Source: an uncultured Lachnospiraceae bacterium
GTDB lineage: Bacteria; Bacillota; Clostridia; Lachnospirales; Lachnospiraceae
Assembly (NCBI GenBank): GCA_947382625.1
Contig: CANDAG010000003.1
Coordinates: forward strand, 91,751-155,750
Direction of reading: 5' to 3'
Length of the DNA stretch: 64,000 bases
Within the stretch, counting starts at the first letter, position 1. Each line of letters begins with the position of its first letter. The position numbers were made by a program, and so were the translations under genes. This document shows positions 25,850 through 33,737 of the stretch, piece by piece. Below the pieces are notes generated by a model. That model ran no database searches. It was given only the letters and a program-made list of their open reading frames with translations, and was not told where the DNA came from.

Positions 25850-26113
25850 ATGACAATAGATACCTTATGGCAATTGTTGGAAGAGCATCAAAACGAAACC
25901 TTTTACACCATAAAAAAACTTCCTTTCACATACACTGTGAAAGGAGGCGAGATTTTTGTGGACAGACGTTCCAAATCTATCACCAAGGCAACCTTCGGGC
26001 AGGCTCTGGACAAATTAAATGCAAATCCTGACACCATTACCGGCCCGAAATCCCTCAATGTCTTTGGAGCTCCTTATATCTGGGCAATACTGAAAACCTT
26101 TGAAATTGTATAA
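25850..26113 (+). CDS. Small hypothetical protein (87 residues)
   Basis: I do not recognise this protein. From the ATG at 25850 it reads MTIDTLWQLLEEHQNETFYT, then a basic, beta-rich segment with VDRRSKSITKATFG. No helix or signal peptide is seen. The frame is open upstream to 25754, but only AGGA about 11 bases before 25850 resembles a ribosome site. Inside the gene, AAAGGAGG at 25940-25947 precedes an in-frame GTG, so a shorter product is possible. Its stop is two bases from the stop of the convergent SGNH gene, with no terminator between them. Confidence 0.6.
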   Translation: MTIDTLWQLLEEHQNETFYTIKKLPFTYTVKGGEIFVDRRSKSITKATFGQALDKLNANPDTITGPKSLNVFGAPYIWAILKTFEIV

Positions 26114-26115
26114 AT

Positions 26116-27189
26116 TTAATCATAAATATCTACCTTGATCCTGTCCTCGTAAGGCAGTACCAGCTTTTCTACTGTCTCGTAGGCCAGATCTCTCATTTCA
26201 CTGATGTTTTGTTTATAATTTTGCGGATTGATCTGATGCTCTCCGCTGATCAGACTGTCACAGATGTAATGGTTGATCTCCGGCGAAAAATGAAGGATAT
26301 CCATATAATTTTCCAGATCAGTAATGATCTTTCTGTCATTCTGAAAATAAAACAGCTTCACATTCTGACAGGCAAGCAGAGTCTCCATTGCCTGCTCCAT
26401 ATTATAAAGGTAAGCCTCCGTATCCCCCTCCCGATAAATATTATCCCACCAGAGCATGGAATAGGGCGGAACAAACACATAAAATTCCGTTTCCGGGTGG
26501 GCAGTGATCCGGCTGGTAAGCAGCTCCAGATTTTCTCTCAGCAGATCCTCATAATAGTTTTTTGGCTTCATCTCCGAAATGGAAGGCTTACGGATATACA
26601 ATCCCAGTATCATATCCGAATTAAACTGCTTCCACTGAGACCAGTTATAGGAATTATTTTCATCATAATCCCCCATCACGGAATTGGCTACCAGATAGGG
26701 AATCTTTTCCATAAGCACACCCTTATTTAGCCAGTACTCCACATCATTTATATAATTATCATCATACAGATACATGGGGCAGCCGGTAAGCTCATAGGTG
26801 GTTTCCGGGTCTGCCGTCAGTGCGGAAGGATCCAGATTATAAAAAACATATTTCAGTTCCTGATGCTCAAAAGCAATATCCAGAAGATAACACAGATCCG
26901 CTGTAGCCCCATAGGAGCGGATGGCCTTGATGGACCTGCATCCAAATCCCTGGTCAAACCAGCCGTTATTATAATTTTCGGAAACAGAAGAGCCTGCGAT
27001 CACGCTGTCATAATCAAATGTCTTAAGGGAACCCACACACTGGTATTCCTTGTCTGTAAGAACTGCCTTTAATCCTTTAAGAGGCTTGTGATACTGAAAA
27101 AAAGGATCAAAAACCACTACTGCCAGAACACATAACAGCAATAGAACACTGCTTCCTATGAAAAATTTCTTTAAAAATTTCTTAGCCAT
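26116..27189 (-). CDS. Membrane-anchored SGNH-like protein, partner of the MBOAT acyltransferase
   Basis: A 357-residue protein with one N-terminal membrane helix (about residues 9-28) and an extracellular domain. VIAGSSVSEN near residue 63 resembles block I of SGNH/AlgX-DltD-type proteins, where the Ser is the nucleophile, and DILHFSPEINHYI near 310 supplies the C-terminal Asp-x-x-His. These proteins take an acyl group moved across the membrane by an MBOAT partner and place it on a polymer. The MBOAT gene lies 59 bases upstream on the same strand. The polymer is unknown; peptidoglycan, teichoic acid and capsule are all possible. Confidence 0.82.
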   Translation of the reverse strand: MAKKFLKKFFIGSSVLLLLCVLAVVVFDPFFQYHKPLKGLKAVLTDKEYQCVGSLKTFDYDSVIAGSSVSENYNNGWFDQGFGCRSIKAIRSYGATADLCYLLDIAFEHQELKYVFYNLDPSALTADPETTYELTGCPMYLYDDNYINDVEYWLNKGVLMEKIPYLVANSVMGDYDENNSYNWSQWKQFNSDMILGLYIRKPSISEMKPKNYYEDLLRENLELLTSRITAHPETEFYVFVPPYSMLWWDNIYREGDTEAYLYNMEQAMETLLACQNVKLFYFQNDRKIITDLENYMDILHFSPEINHYICDSLISGEHQINPQNYKQNISEMRDLAYETVEKLVLPYEDRIKVDIYD

Positions 27190-27220
27190 AAAAATTTATC
27201 CCCAGCTTATTGGTCAAGTA

Positions 27221-27252
27221 CCGCCACGCTTCATCAGCGGCTTATTGATTAA
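27221..27252 (+). repeat. Small hairpin repeat, copy 2
   Basis: CCGC (27221-27224) pairs with GCGG (27237-27240) around CACGCTTCATCA, followed by CTTATTGATTAA, which overlaps the stop codon of the MBOAT gene. A partial tail copy (CAGCTTATTGGTCAA) lies at 27203-27217. Member of the dispersed hairpin family. Confidence 0.5.
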
Positions 27253-28745
27253 AAATTAAAGTAAATAAAAGTACTTACCTGTGAAAAAGAAATCACACAC
27301 CATACAAAAATAATCGTTACAAAGACACAAAGCTTTGTATCAAGAGGATGCTCCTCTATGATCTGTACTGCATTTTTACGGGTGAGTACAAAGGAGCTGA
27401 TCACAAGAAGTACAATAAATACTGCTACAAAGGCATACTGAAGAAGCTCCGGCGCCGCTAAATTAACTACCTGCTTTATCAGATAAAATTCCGGTATGTC
27501 CAGCTTTGCTGCCACCTTATAAATATATCCTGTATTTTTAAAGGCAAAAATATTCCTGAACATCTGAAAGGCGTCCGCCATACTCTCACTCCGGAAAAAA
27601 TACAGAGAAAGATTAAAAAATCCAAAGGTAAAGAGCCACCCCAGCCATCTGGGGATATAGATTCTGGCAGGAACCCTTTCAGCGCTTCCCTTTACGCCTA
27701 CAATGCCAAGATTGTCCCAGATTACCAGAAGTCCCTGCATGGTTCCCCATGCCACATAAGTCCAGTTCGCCCCATGCCAGAGACCGCTTAAAAAGAATAC
27801 CATGAAGGTATTTATGATGGTTCTTGCCTTTCCCTTCCTGCTTCCTCCCAAAGGAATATAAACGTATTGGATAAAAAAACGGGACAGCGTCATATGCCAC
27901 CTTTGCCAGAGCTCCTTTACACTGCAGGCCTTATAGGGGGAGTTAAAGTTCACCGGAAGCTCAATATTGAACATTTTTCCAAGACCCTTGGCCATATCAC
28001 TGTAACCGCTGAAATCAAAGTAGATTTCAAAGGTATAGGCAAGGATCACCAGTAATGTAGTGGGCGTATCCAAAAAAGCAGTCTGCTCAAAACCAAAATT
28101 GACAGGCAAAGCCAGCACATCAGCCAAAAGCACCTTTTTTCCAAGGCCGATGGTAAATAGCACAATTCCTTTTGCAAAATGATCCGCATTCAGACTCCGG
28201 TTACTCCTGTCCTCAAACTGAGGCATCATTTCCTTATACAAAACAATAGGCCCTGCGATCAGCTGCGGAAAAAAAGTAACAAAGGTAAGATAGTTAATGA
28301 AGCTGTAATGCTCTGCCTTCCCTGAGCATCTGTCAATAATATAGGACAGCTGCTGGAAGGTAAAAAAGCTGATCCCCAGAGGAAGGACAATGTGCTTCAG
28401 GTTAAAGCCTGTATGGAATACCTGATTGATATTCTCAAAAAAGAAATCATAGTACTTAAAGTAGAATAAAAATCCCAGATTCAGTGCAATTCCAAGAATA
28501 AATCCGATCTTTCCCATCCTTTTGGAATGAAAAGTCTTCATCAAAAAGCTGATCAGATAATTTCCCAGAATACTTACAACAATGACTCCCAGATAATAAA
28601 CATTAAAATACCCGTAGAACCATAATGACATACCTGCCAGAAACAGCTTTGCAGGCTCATAGAATTTAAAATGATTCAGGGTATACCAGCCAAGTAATGT
28701 GACCGGCAGGAATATGAATATAAAAATATAGGAATTAAACAGCAT
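27249..28745 (-). CDS. MBOAT-family O-acyltransferase (AlgI/DltB type)
   Basis: A 498-residue protein with about 11 membrane helices. The MBOAT signature is present: WQRWHMTLSRFF near residue 285 and the catalytic His in LSGLWHGANWTYVAWG near 325. The conserved FDFSGYSDMAKG segment lies near 245. It moves acyl (usually acetyl) groups through the membrane for use by a partner such as the SGNH protein encoded just downstream. Its ATG follows GGAG-type sequence at the edge of a 296-base divergent region that contains a 136-bp foldback element. Confidence 0.92.
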   Translation of the reverse strand: MLFNSYIFIFIFLPVTLLGWYTLNHFKFYEPAKLFLAGMSLWFYGYFNVYYLGVIVVSILGNYLISFLMKTFHSKRMGKIGFILGIALNLGFLFYFKYYDFFFENINQVFHTGFNLKHIVLPLGISFFTFQQLSYIIDRCSGKAEHYSFINYLTFVTFFPQLIAGPIVLYKEMMPQFEDRSNRSLNADHFAKGIVLFTIGLGKKVLLADVLALPVNFGFEQTAFLDTPTTLLVILAYTFEIYFDFSGYSDMAKGLGKMFNIELPVNFNSPYKACSVKELWQRWHMTLSRFFIQYVYIPLGGSRKGKARTIINTFMVFFLSGLWHGANWTYVAWGTMQGLLVIWDNLGIVGVKGSAERVPARIYIPRWLGWLFTFGFFNLSLYFFRSESMADAFQMFRNIFAFKNTGYIYKVAAKLDIPEFYLIKQVVNLAAPELLQYAFVAVFIVLLVISSFVLTRKNAVQIIEEHPLDTKLCVFVTIIFVWCVISFSQVSTFIYFNF

Positions 28746-28864
28746 CTTCGGGTCTCCTTCGGACTCTATATTAACATAGATTTACATATTTTGTCTAATG
28801 GATGGTAATACTTAGGAATAGTTTAAGAAAGGTGATGTTACTTTTTCAGGTATGACATAAGGCC

Positions 28865-29000
28865 GCCCGGACAGAGGTAAAGCCCTGCGTCGCCACGCTT
28901 TCGCTCTACAAAAACGCAGCGGACGCTAAGCTCGTAAAAAACCTCGCTAAACGCCGGCGTTTTTGAAAGGACTCCTTAAGAGCTTTACCTCTGTCCGGGC
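28865..29000. repeat. 136-bp foldback element with 19-bp terminal inverted repeats
   Basis: GCCCGGACAGAGGTAAAGC (28865-28883) is perfectly inverted at 28982-29000. Two inner pairings are visible: CTGCGT (28885-28890) with ACGCAG (28914-28919), and CAAAAACGC (28909-28917) with GCGTTTTTG (28957-28965); they overlap and would be alternative folds. It lies between divergent genes, so it is not placed as a terminator. No transposase and no clear target duplication are present. It may be a miniature inverted-repeat element or a structured RNA. Confidence 0.65.
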
Positions 29001-29041
29001 TGGTTTATTGGCTTGCCTGTAAAAAGTAATAGGGTAATTCT

Positions 29042-29653
29042 ATGAAAAAGTGTTCTCTATCTATTATGGTAATTTTTTTACTTCTTATAACCGGGTGTGG
29101 GAGTGATCGTGATCCGGCGGGGGATCACGCCTATGTCCGTGACGGGAATGGGGAAGAGGGGGCTGTGGATGTTCTTCAGGCGGGGAGCCGGTATAAGATT
29201 GTAGGACCTATGGACGATCTGAAGGACGCCGTTGTGGATATTCTGGGTGAAAATTATTGGCCGGATACCTTACTCACTGCAGAGGAGCTGGCAGAGCGCA
29301 CAGGTATTTCCGAAAATATGTATGAGGATTATCTGGCAGAATATCAGCATACGGAGGCAGGTATTGATATGATGATCCTCATTAAGGCTAAGGAAAATGA
29401 GGTTGAAAATGTGGAAAATTATCTGAATCAGTACCGGGATATCCTTCTGAAGATTTATGAGCAGCAGCCTCAAAATGAGTCTAAGGTTTTTGCCTCCCGG
29501 ATAGAGGTTATTGATAATTATATCTGCTATGTTCAGCTAGGGGCTGATATTACTTCCTTTCAAGAAGAGGATAGTGAAGAAATGATAGCTCACTGCCAGC
29601 AGGAAAATGAGAGGGCTCTGGATATTATTGAAAAGAGGATTTTTAATCCTTAA
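29042..29653 (+). CDS. DUF4358 lipoprotein
   Basis: A 203-residue lipoprotein. The signal ends LLLITGCGSD, with the lipidated Cys at residue 19. The mature part has the DUF4358 pattern, including the segment VDILGENYWPDTLLTAEELA and the predicted TGISENMYEDYLAE, and ends in an acidic helix. DUF4358 proteins are frequent in Lachnospiraceae and often lie next to MBOAT acyltransferase genes, as here, where the MBOAT gene is divergent across the foldback element. No biochemical role is known to me. The ribosome site is weak (AGGG about seven bases before the ATG). Confidence 0.85.
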   Translation: MKKCSLSIMVIFLLLITGCGSDRDPAGDHAYVRDGNGEEGAVDVLQAGSRYKIVGPMDDLKDAVVDILGENYWPDTLLTAEELAERTGISENMYEDYLAEYQHTEAGIDMMILIKAKENEVENVENYLNQYRDILLKIYEQQPQNESKVFASRIEVIDNYICYVQLGADITSFQEEDSEEMIAHCQQENERALDIIEKRIFNP

Positions 29654-29765
29654 ATATCTCATATAAAAATGCATATAAAAAGTTTATTTGCAGGCTGTTC
29701 TTCAAAGACTGGTTCCTATATAATAAAAAGAAAAACAGGTGAACCTGGCTTTGAAAGGATAAAGG

Positions 29766-30524
29766 ATGATGAAAAAACTCATATCATGGAATGTAAATGG
29801 GCTCCGCGCCTGTGTGGAAAAAGGATTTCTGGATTTTTTTCATGAGGTTGATGCGGACATTTTTTGCCTGCAGGAAACCAAGCTTCAGGAAGGGCAGATC
29901 AGGCTGGATCTTCCCGGTTATCATCAATACTGGAATTATGCGGAAAAGAAGGGATATTCTGGAACCGCCATTTTTACAAAGGAAGAACCTTTGTTAGTTT
30001 CCTATGGCCTGGGGATAGAAAAGCACGATCATGAAGGACGGGTGATCACTCTGGAATTCGATTCCTTCTACATGATCACTGTTTACACCCCTAATTCCCA
30101 GGATGAACTGAAGCGATTGGATTACCGGATGGAATGGGAGGATGATTTTCTTAAATATCTGAAATCTCTGGAAAAAAAGAAGCCTGTGATCGTATGCGGG
30201 GATATGAACGTTGCCCATAAGGAAATAGATCTTAAGAATCCGAAGACAAACCGAAGAAACGCAGGCTTTACCGATGAAGAGAGAGATAAATTTACGGCTC
30301 TTTTGGAGGCCGGATTCACGGATACCTTCCGCTATTTTTATCCTGATCTGGAAGGCGCCTACTCCTGGTGGTCCTATCGCTTTAAAGCAAGAGAAAAGAA
30401 TGCAGGATGGCGTATCGATTACTTTGTTGCATCACAATCCTTAAATGCATCTCTGGAAGACGCCTGTATTTACAAGGATATTTTCGGTTCCGATCACTGC
30501 CCGGTGGGACTTATTGTTAAATAG
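29766..30524 (+). CDS. xth: Exodeoxyribonuclease III (class II AP endonuclease)
   Basis: A 252-residue DNA-repair nuclease of the ExoIII/ExoA family. Metal- and catalysis-linked motifs are complete: SWNVNGLRA near residue 8, LQETKLQ near 36, YTPNSQ near 103, CGDMNVAH near 145 and GSDHCPVGL at the C-terminus with the catalytic Asp-His. It cleaves DNA at abasic sites and removes blocked 3' ends. Two ATG codons are adjacent (29766, 29769); GAAAGGA precedes them. The gene ends at the bidirectional terminator at 30543-30571. Confidence 0.95.
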   Translation: MMKKLISWNVNGLRACVEKGFLDFFHEVDADIFCLQETKLQEGQIRLDLPGYHQYWNYAEKKGYSGTAIFTKEEPLLVSYGLGIEKHDHEGRVITLEFDSFYMITVYTPNSQDELKRLDYRMEWEDDFLKYLKSLEKKKPVIVCGDMNVAHKEIDLKNPKTNRRNAGFTDEERDKFTALLEAGFTDTFRYFYPDLEGAYSWWSYRFKAREKNAGWRIDYFVASQSLNASLEDACIYKDIFGSDHCPVGLIVK

Positions 30525-30542
30525 ATACAACTTATTCAAATT

Positions 30543-30571
30543 AAGGACAGCCCTTTAAATGAGCTGTCCTT
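30543..30571. terminator. Bidirectional terminator between exoIII and the PII-like gene
   Basis: AAGGACAGC (30543-30551) pairs perfectly with GCTGTCCTT (30563-30571) around an 11-base loop. Convergent stops lie on both sides. Confidence 0.7.
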
Positions 30572-30600
30572 GTCTGTTCTATAGCACTTTTTATAGAATT

Positions 30601-31278
30601 TTATTCCTCGATCAGCCTTAATCCTGCCGTATCTGTAACAGGGAGTGAGAATACGATAGATTTGGCACGGCTGTCCGCACCTGCGTTTTCCATGATCGCT
30701 TTCATGATATTATTTTTCTGTTCCTTCTTAGCCACGATAAAGATCATTTCCTTTTCTGATGCGAGGGAAAATCCCATAAACTGTTCCGCCTTCTCCATCC
30801 CGGTCCCTCTTGCATGGAGTACTGTTCCCCCATAGGCGCCGGCGCTTCTTGCGGCATCCATCACCAGTTCTATATTTCCCTGATTTGCGATCACTACGAT
30901 CAGCTCATGTACCGTATCTTTCAAGGTTGATTCCTCCTCTTTCTGATAATCCTGTTTTTCCAGAAGAAATTGAAGTGATTTTTTGCCGCCTATACTGCTG
31001 AGGGGAACAATGAAGGCAATCCCTCCTCCGGGTGCATCGATCCGAAGCTTCCTCTGCAGCTGCTTTTTAATCTGCAGCCACCTTTCTTCCTCCTGAACAG
31101 AAAAGATCACTGCCTTCTCTGTGGCCTCCAATCCCAGATAATTCAAAATATCACTGGCGGCCGTACCGAATCCCAGGCTGGAGAACATAACATGATGATC
31201 ATTTTCTTTGTACAGGGCCTGATATTTTTTTGCTACCTTTCGATCTACCACTGTTACCATCAAATATAATTTACCCAT
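30601..31278 (-). CDS. PII-like regulatory protein with two tandem domains
   Basis: A 225-residue protein built from two PII-like (ferredoxin-fold) halves: residues about 1-100 and 118-225. The second half has ELIVVIANQGNIELVMDAARSAGAYGGTVLHARG, the usual N-terminal strand and T-loop start of PII proteins. PII proteins bind ATP/ADP or other small ligands and control a transporter or enzyme. The gene is 14 bases downstream of a DUF1538 membrane protein gene and co-transcribed with it, so it most likely regulates that transporter. The T-loop Tyr of nitrogen-regulating GlnB is not evident, so the signal may not be nitrogen. Confidence 0.85.
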   Translation of the reverse strand: MGKLYLMVTVVDRKVAKKYQALYKENDHHVMFSSLGFGTAASDILNYLGLEATEKAVIFSVQEEERWLQIKKQLQRKLRIDAPGGGIAFIVPLSSIGGKKSLQFLLEKQDYQKEEESTLKDTVHELIVVIANQGNIELVMDAARSAGAYGGTVLHARGTGMEKAEQFMGFSLASEKEMIFIVAKKEQKNNIMKAIMENAGADSRAKSIVFSLPVTDTAGLRLIEE

Positions 31279-31292
31279 AAGCTATCCCGCTC

Positions 31293-32816
31293 CTACAGTT
31301 CGATAATTTCCATATCTCCAAATTCCTCAAGAGGTACATAAGACTTTTTGTGAAGCCCGCTTTCTTTCAGCTTAAATGCCATACCCATAACCTGAATCGT
31401 GATAAGAGGAGTCATGGCTACCATTGCAACAACACCGAAAGCATCTGTAATAATAGTTCCTCCAAGCGCTTCGCAGGCTCCCATCGCAAGAGGAAGCAGG
31501 AAGGTAGCCGTCATGGGACCGGAAGCCACGCCGCCGGAGTCGAAGGCAATAGCCGTAAATATCTTTGGTACAAAAAATGTCAAAATCAGTGCGATGGCAT
31601 AACCGGGTATTACAAACCACATGATGGATATCCCTGTGAGTACACGGATCATAGCGATCCCTACAGAAAGCGATACGCCGATGGATAAGCTTGTTCCCAT
31701 AGCCTTTGCCGAAATTGCCCCTGATGTCATTTCCTCTACCTGCTTGGTAAGAACGAAGACAGCAGGCTCTGCAAGTACGATAAAGTAACCGATGATCATT
31801 CCGATGGGAATAATGATCCATGCATAAGGAAGGCCTGCCAGAGTCTGCCCTAAATAATTTCCTGCCGGCATAAAGCCTACATTTACTCCTGTAAGGAAAA
31901 GCACCAGGCCCACATAGGTATATACCAGACCAATCCCGATCCTGATCAGGGTACTCTTGTTGATATCCCTTGAGATCAACTGAAATACTCCGAAGAAAAA
32001 TACAATAGGCAGGAGAGAAACAGCCATTTCTTTTATGTAGGTAGGGATCCCTTTTGTAAACATCCTCCAGAGATCTACTGTATTATCAATGACAGGAATA
32101 GACTCCGACACAGCCTCGCTCTGTCCGGGATTGAAGATCATTCCCAGTATAAGAACTGCTAATATGGGTCCTACTGAACAAAGCGACACAAGTCCGAAGC
32201 TGTCATCTGCCGCATGCTTATCGCTTCGGATAGCAGCAATACCAACACCAAAGGACATGATAAAGGGCACTGTCATAGGACCTGTTGTAACGCCGCCGGA
32301 GTCAAAGGCAACTGCCAGAAAATCCTTGGGCACAAAAAATGTAAGAAGAAATACGATTCCATAAAAAAACACCAGCAGATAGGAAAGGCCAATACCAAAA
32401 AGCATTCGTAAAAGCGCTACTACAAGAAATACACCTACTCCTGTTGCCACCGACAAAATCAGCGTCATATTTGGAATAGACGGCACCTGTTCCGCCAGCA
32501 CCTGCAGATCGGGTTCAGAGATCGTAATGATAAATCCCATGATAAAGCCTATGAAAATGATGATCAGGAGCTTTTTGGATTTCGTGACGATCGTACCTAC
32601 TCTTTCACCCATAGTAGTCATGGACAGATCCACACCTACATTAAAAAGGAGCATCCCGAAGATCAGCATGACCGCGCCTATCAAAAAAGCCATTAATATA
32701 CTGGGCGGTATAGGGGCAATTGTAAAACACAGCAGAAGAACAATTGCAAGTATGGGAAAAACTGCTTTTAGGGTTTCATTTAATTTTTCTTTTAATATGG
32801 ATCGACTAAAATGCAA
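31293..32816 (-). CDS. DUF1538 integral membrane protein (putative transporter)
   Basis: A 507-residue protein with about 12-14 helices, built as an inverted or tandem repeat of two DUF1538 units. The repeated motif AFDSGGVTTGPMTVPF (about residue 180) and AFDSGGVASGPMTATF (about 430) lies in equivalent positions. A polar motif repeated within a membrane segment is typical of a two-fold symmetric transporter, but no substrate is established. The start is a TTG at 32816, since no in-frame ATG precedes the conserved part; AAGAAAGG lies upstream. The PII-like gene follows closely, suggesting gated transport. Confidence 0.85.
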   Translation of the reverse strand: MHFSRSILKEKLNETLKAVFPILAIVLLLCFTIAPIPPSILMAFLIGAVMLIFGMLLFNVGVDLSMTTMGERVGTIVTKSKKLLIIIFIGFIMGFIITISEPDLQVLAEQVPSIPNMTLILSVATGVGVFLVVALLRMLFGIGLSYLLVFFYGIVFLLTFFVPKDFLAVAFDSGGVTTGPMTVPFIMSFGVGIAAIRSDKHAADDSFGLVSLCSVGPILAVLILGMIFNPGQSEAVSESIPVIDNTVDLWRMFTKGIPTYIKEMAVSLLPIVFFFGVFQLISRDINKSTLIRIGIGLVYTYVGLVLFLTGVNVGFMPAGNYLGQTLAGLPYAWIIIPIGMIIGYFIVLAEPAVFVLTKQVEEMTSGAISAKAMGTSLSIGVSLSVGIAMIRVLTGISIMWFVIPGYAIALILTFFVPKIFTAIAFDSGGVASGPMTATFLLPLAMGACEALGGTIITDAFGVVAMVAMTPLITIQVMGMAFKLKESGLHKKSYVPLEEFGDMEIIEL

Positions 32817-32958
32817 TATATCATACGCCTTTCTTTTATTTTTGCATTATCTGCGGTTCTATTATACCATAAATAAATTTCCTGAAGGAAAAAAATTGAA
32901 TTTTTTATAACCTTAACACTTTCTTTACATCACGTATTCATATCGATTATCATAAATT

Positions 32959-32979
32959 ATTTATTGAATATCAATAAAT
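32959..32979. promoter_or_regulatory. 9-bp inverted repeat upstream of the DUF2975 promoter
   Basis: ATTTATTGA and TCAATAAAT flank a three-base centre, ending six bases before the -35 element. It is a possible operator for the XRE regulator encoded in the same module. Confidence 0.4.
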
Positions 32980-32984
32980 TTTTA

Positions 32985-33013
32985 TTGACAATCATTTTTC
33001 ATGGTGATATAGT
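32985..33013 (+). promoter_or_regulatory. Sigma-A promoter of the DUF2975-XRE-DUF4173 module
   Basis: Perfect TTGACA (32985-32990) and TATAGT (33008-33013) are separated by 17 bases; transcription would start about 25 bases before the ATG at 33044. Confidence 0.8.
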
Positions 33014-33043
33014 TCATTTAAACTTGTTGATGGAGGTTTTTTT

Positions 33044-33490
33044 ATGAATGGGAAAATAACTATATTTACAAAAATTCTTTTGGACTTCATGTACTACACC
33101 GGAATTGTAGTTACTGTTCTTGTTCCCGGGATCATAACCGCCTACGGAAAATATAATTCTTATTTCGGAGAAAATATTCCTCAGCTCAGTATCATTTTTA
33201 TACTTTCCGGAATATTTGCGGTCCTTATCATCAGAGAGCTCCGCAAAATGTTTGGGTCCGTACTGAAAAATGACTGCTTTATTTTTGAAAATGTAAAGAG
33301 CCTTAATAAAATGGGCAATTACAGCTTTTTCATTTCACTGATCACCTGCTGCCGTCTTTTTCTATATATAACTCCTGCAGTTCTTATTGTTATTCTGGTT
33401 TTTGTGATTGCCGGACTTTTGTGTAAGGTATTGTCCCAGGTTTTTGATAAGGCCGTAGCTTACAAGCTGGAAAATGACCTTACAATATAG
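33044..33490 (+). CDS. DUF2975 membrane protein
   Basis: A 148-residue protein with four predicted helices (around residues 10-32, 47-65, 88-110 and 113-137). The segment LRKMFGSVLKNDCFIFENVKSLNKMG between helices two and three is characteristic of DUF2975. Members usually sit directly before a small XRE regulator, as here (10-base gap), and are thought to be part of a membrane-signal pair, but no function is proven. TGGAGG precedes the ATG. Confidence 0.85.
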   Translation: MNGKITIFTKILLDFMYYTGIVVTVLVPGIITAYGKYNSYFGENIPQLSIIFILSGIFAVLIIRELRKMFGSVLKNDCFIFENVKSLNKMGNYSFFISLITCCRLFLYITPAVLIVILVFVIAGLLCKVLSQVFDKAVAYKLENDLTI

Positions 33491-33500
33491 GAGGCTTATT

Positions 33501-33737
33501 ATGGCAATTAAAATTAATCTTGATGTAGAAATGGCAAAACAGAAAAAAGGCTTAACCGAGCTTGCCAATGAAGTGGATATTACCCTTGCAAATCTTTCTA
33601 TTTTAAAAAACAACAAGGCAAAGGCGATCCGTTTTACCACCTTAAATTCAATCTGTAAGGCCCTTAACTGCCAGCCCGGTGATATTTTAGAGTATGTAGA
33701 GGATTCAGATCATAATCCTGATAAGGAGGAGAAGTAA
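33501..33737 (+). CDS. XRE-family regulator paired with DUF2975
   Basis: A 78-residue regulator with the Cro/C1-type core MAKQKKGLTELANEVDIT ... LANLSILKNNKAKAIRF and the tail LNSICKALNCQPGDILEYV, the signature of the subfamily usually encoded after DUF2975. The ATG at 33501 has ATAGGAGG ahead of it. Its last base overlaps the first base of the next gene (TAATG), so the membrane protein that follows is translationally linked. Confidence 0.9.
   Translation: MAIKINLDVEMAKQKKGLTELANEVDITLANLSILKNNKAKAIRFTTLNSICKALNCQPGDILEYVEDSDHNPDKEEK

Noticed and set aside
31372-31821. Open frame on the minus strand over the DUF1538 gene in another frame
   Set aside because: Composition (Arg, Cys, His, Tyr runs) is not protein-like, and the overlapping frame encodes a complete membrane protein.
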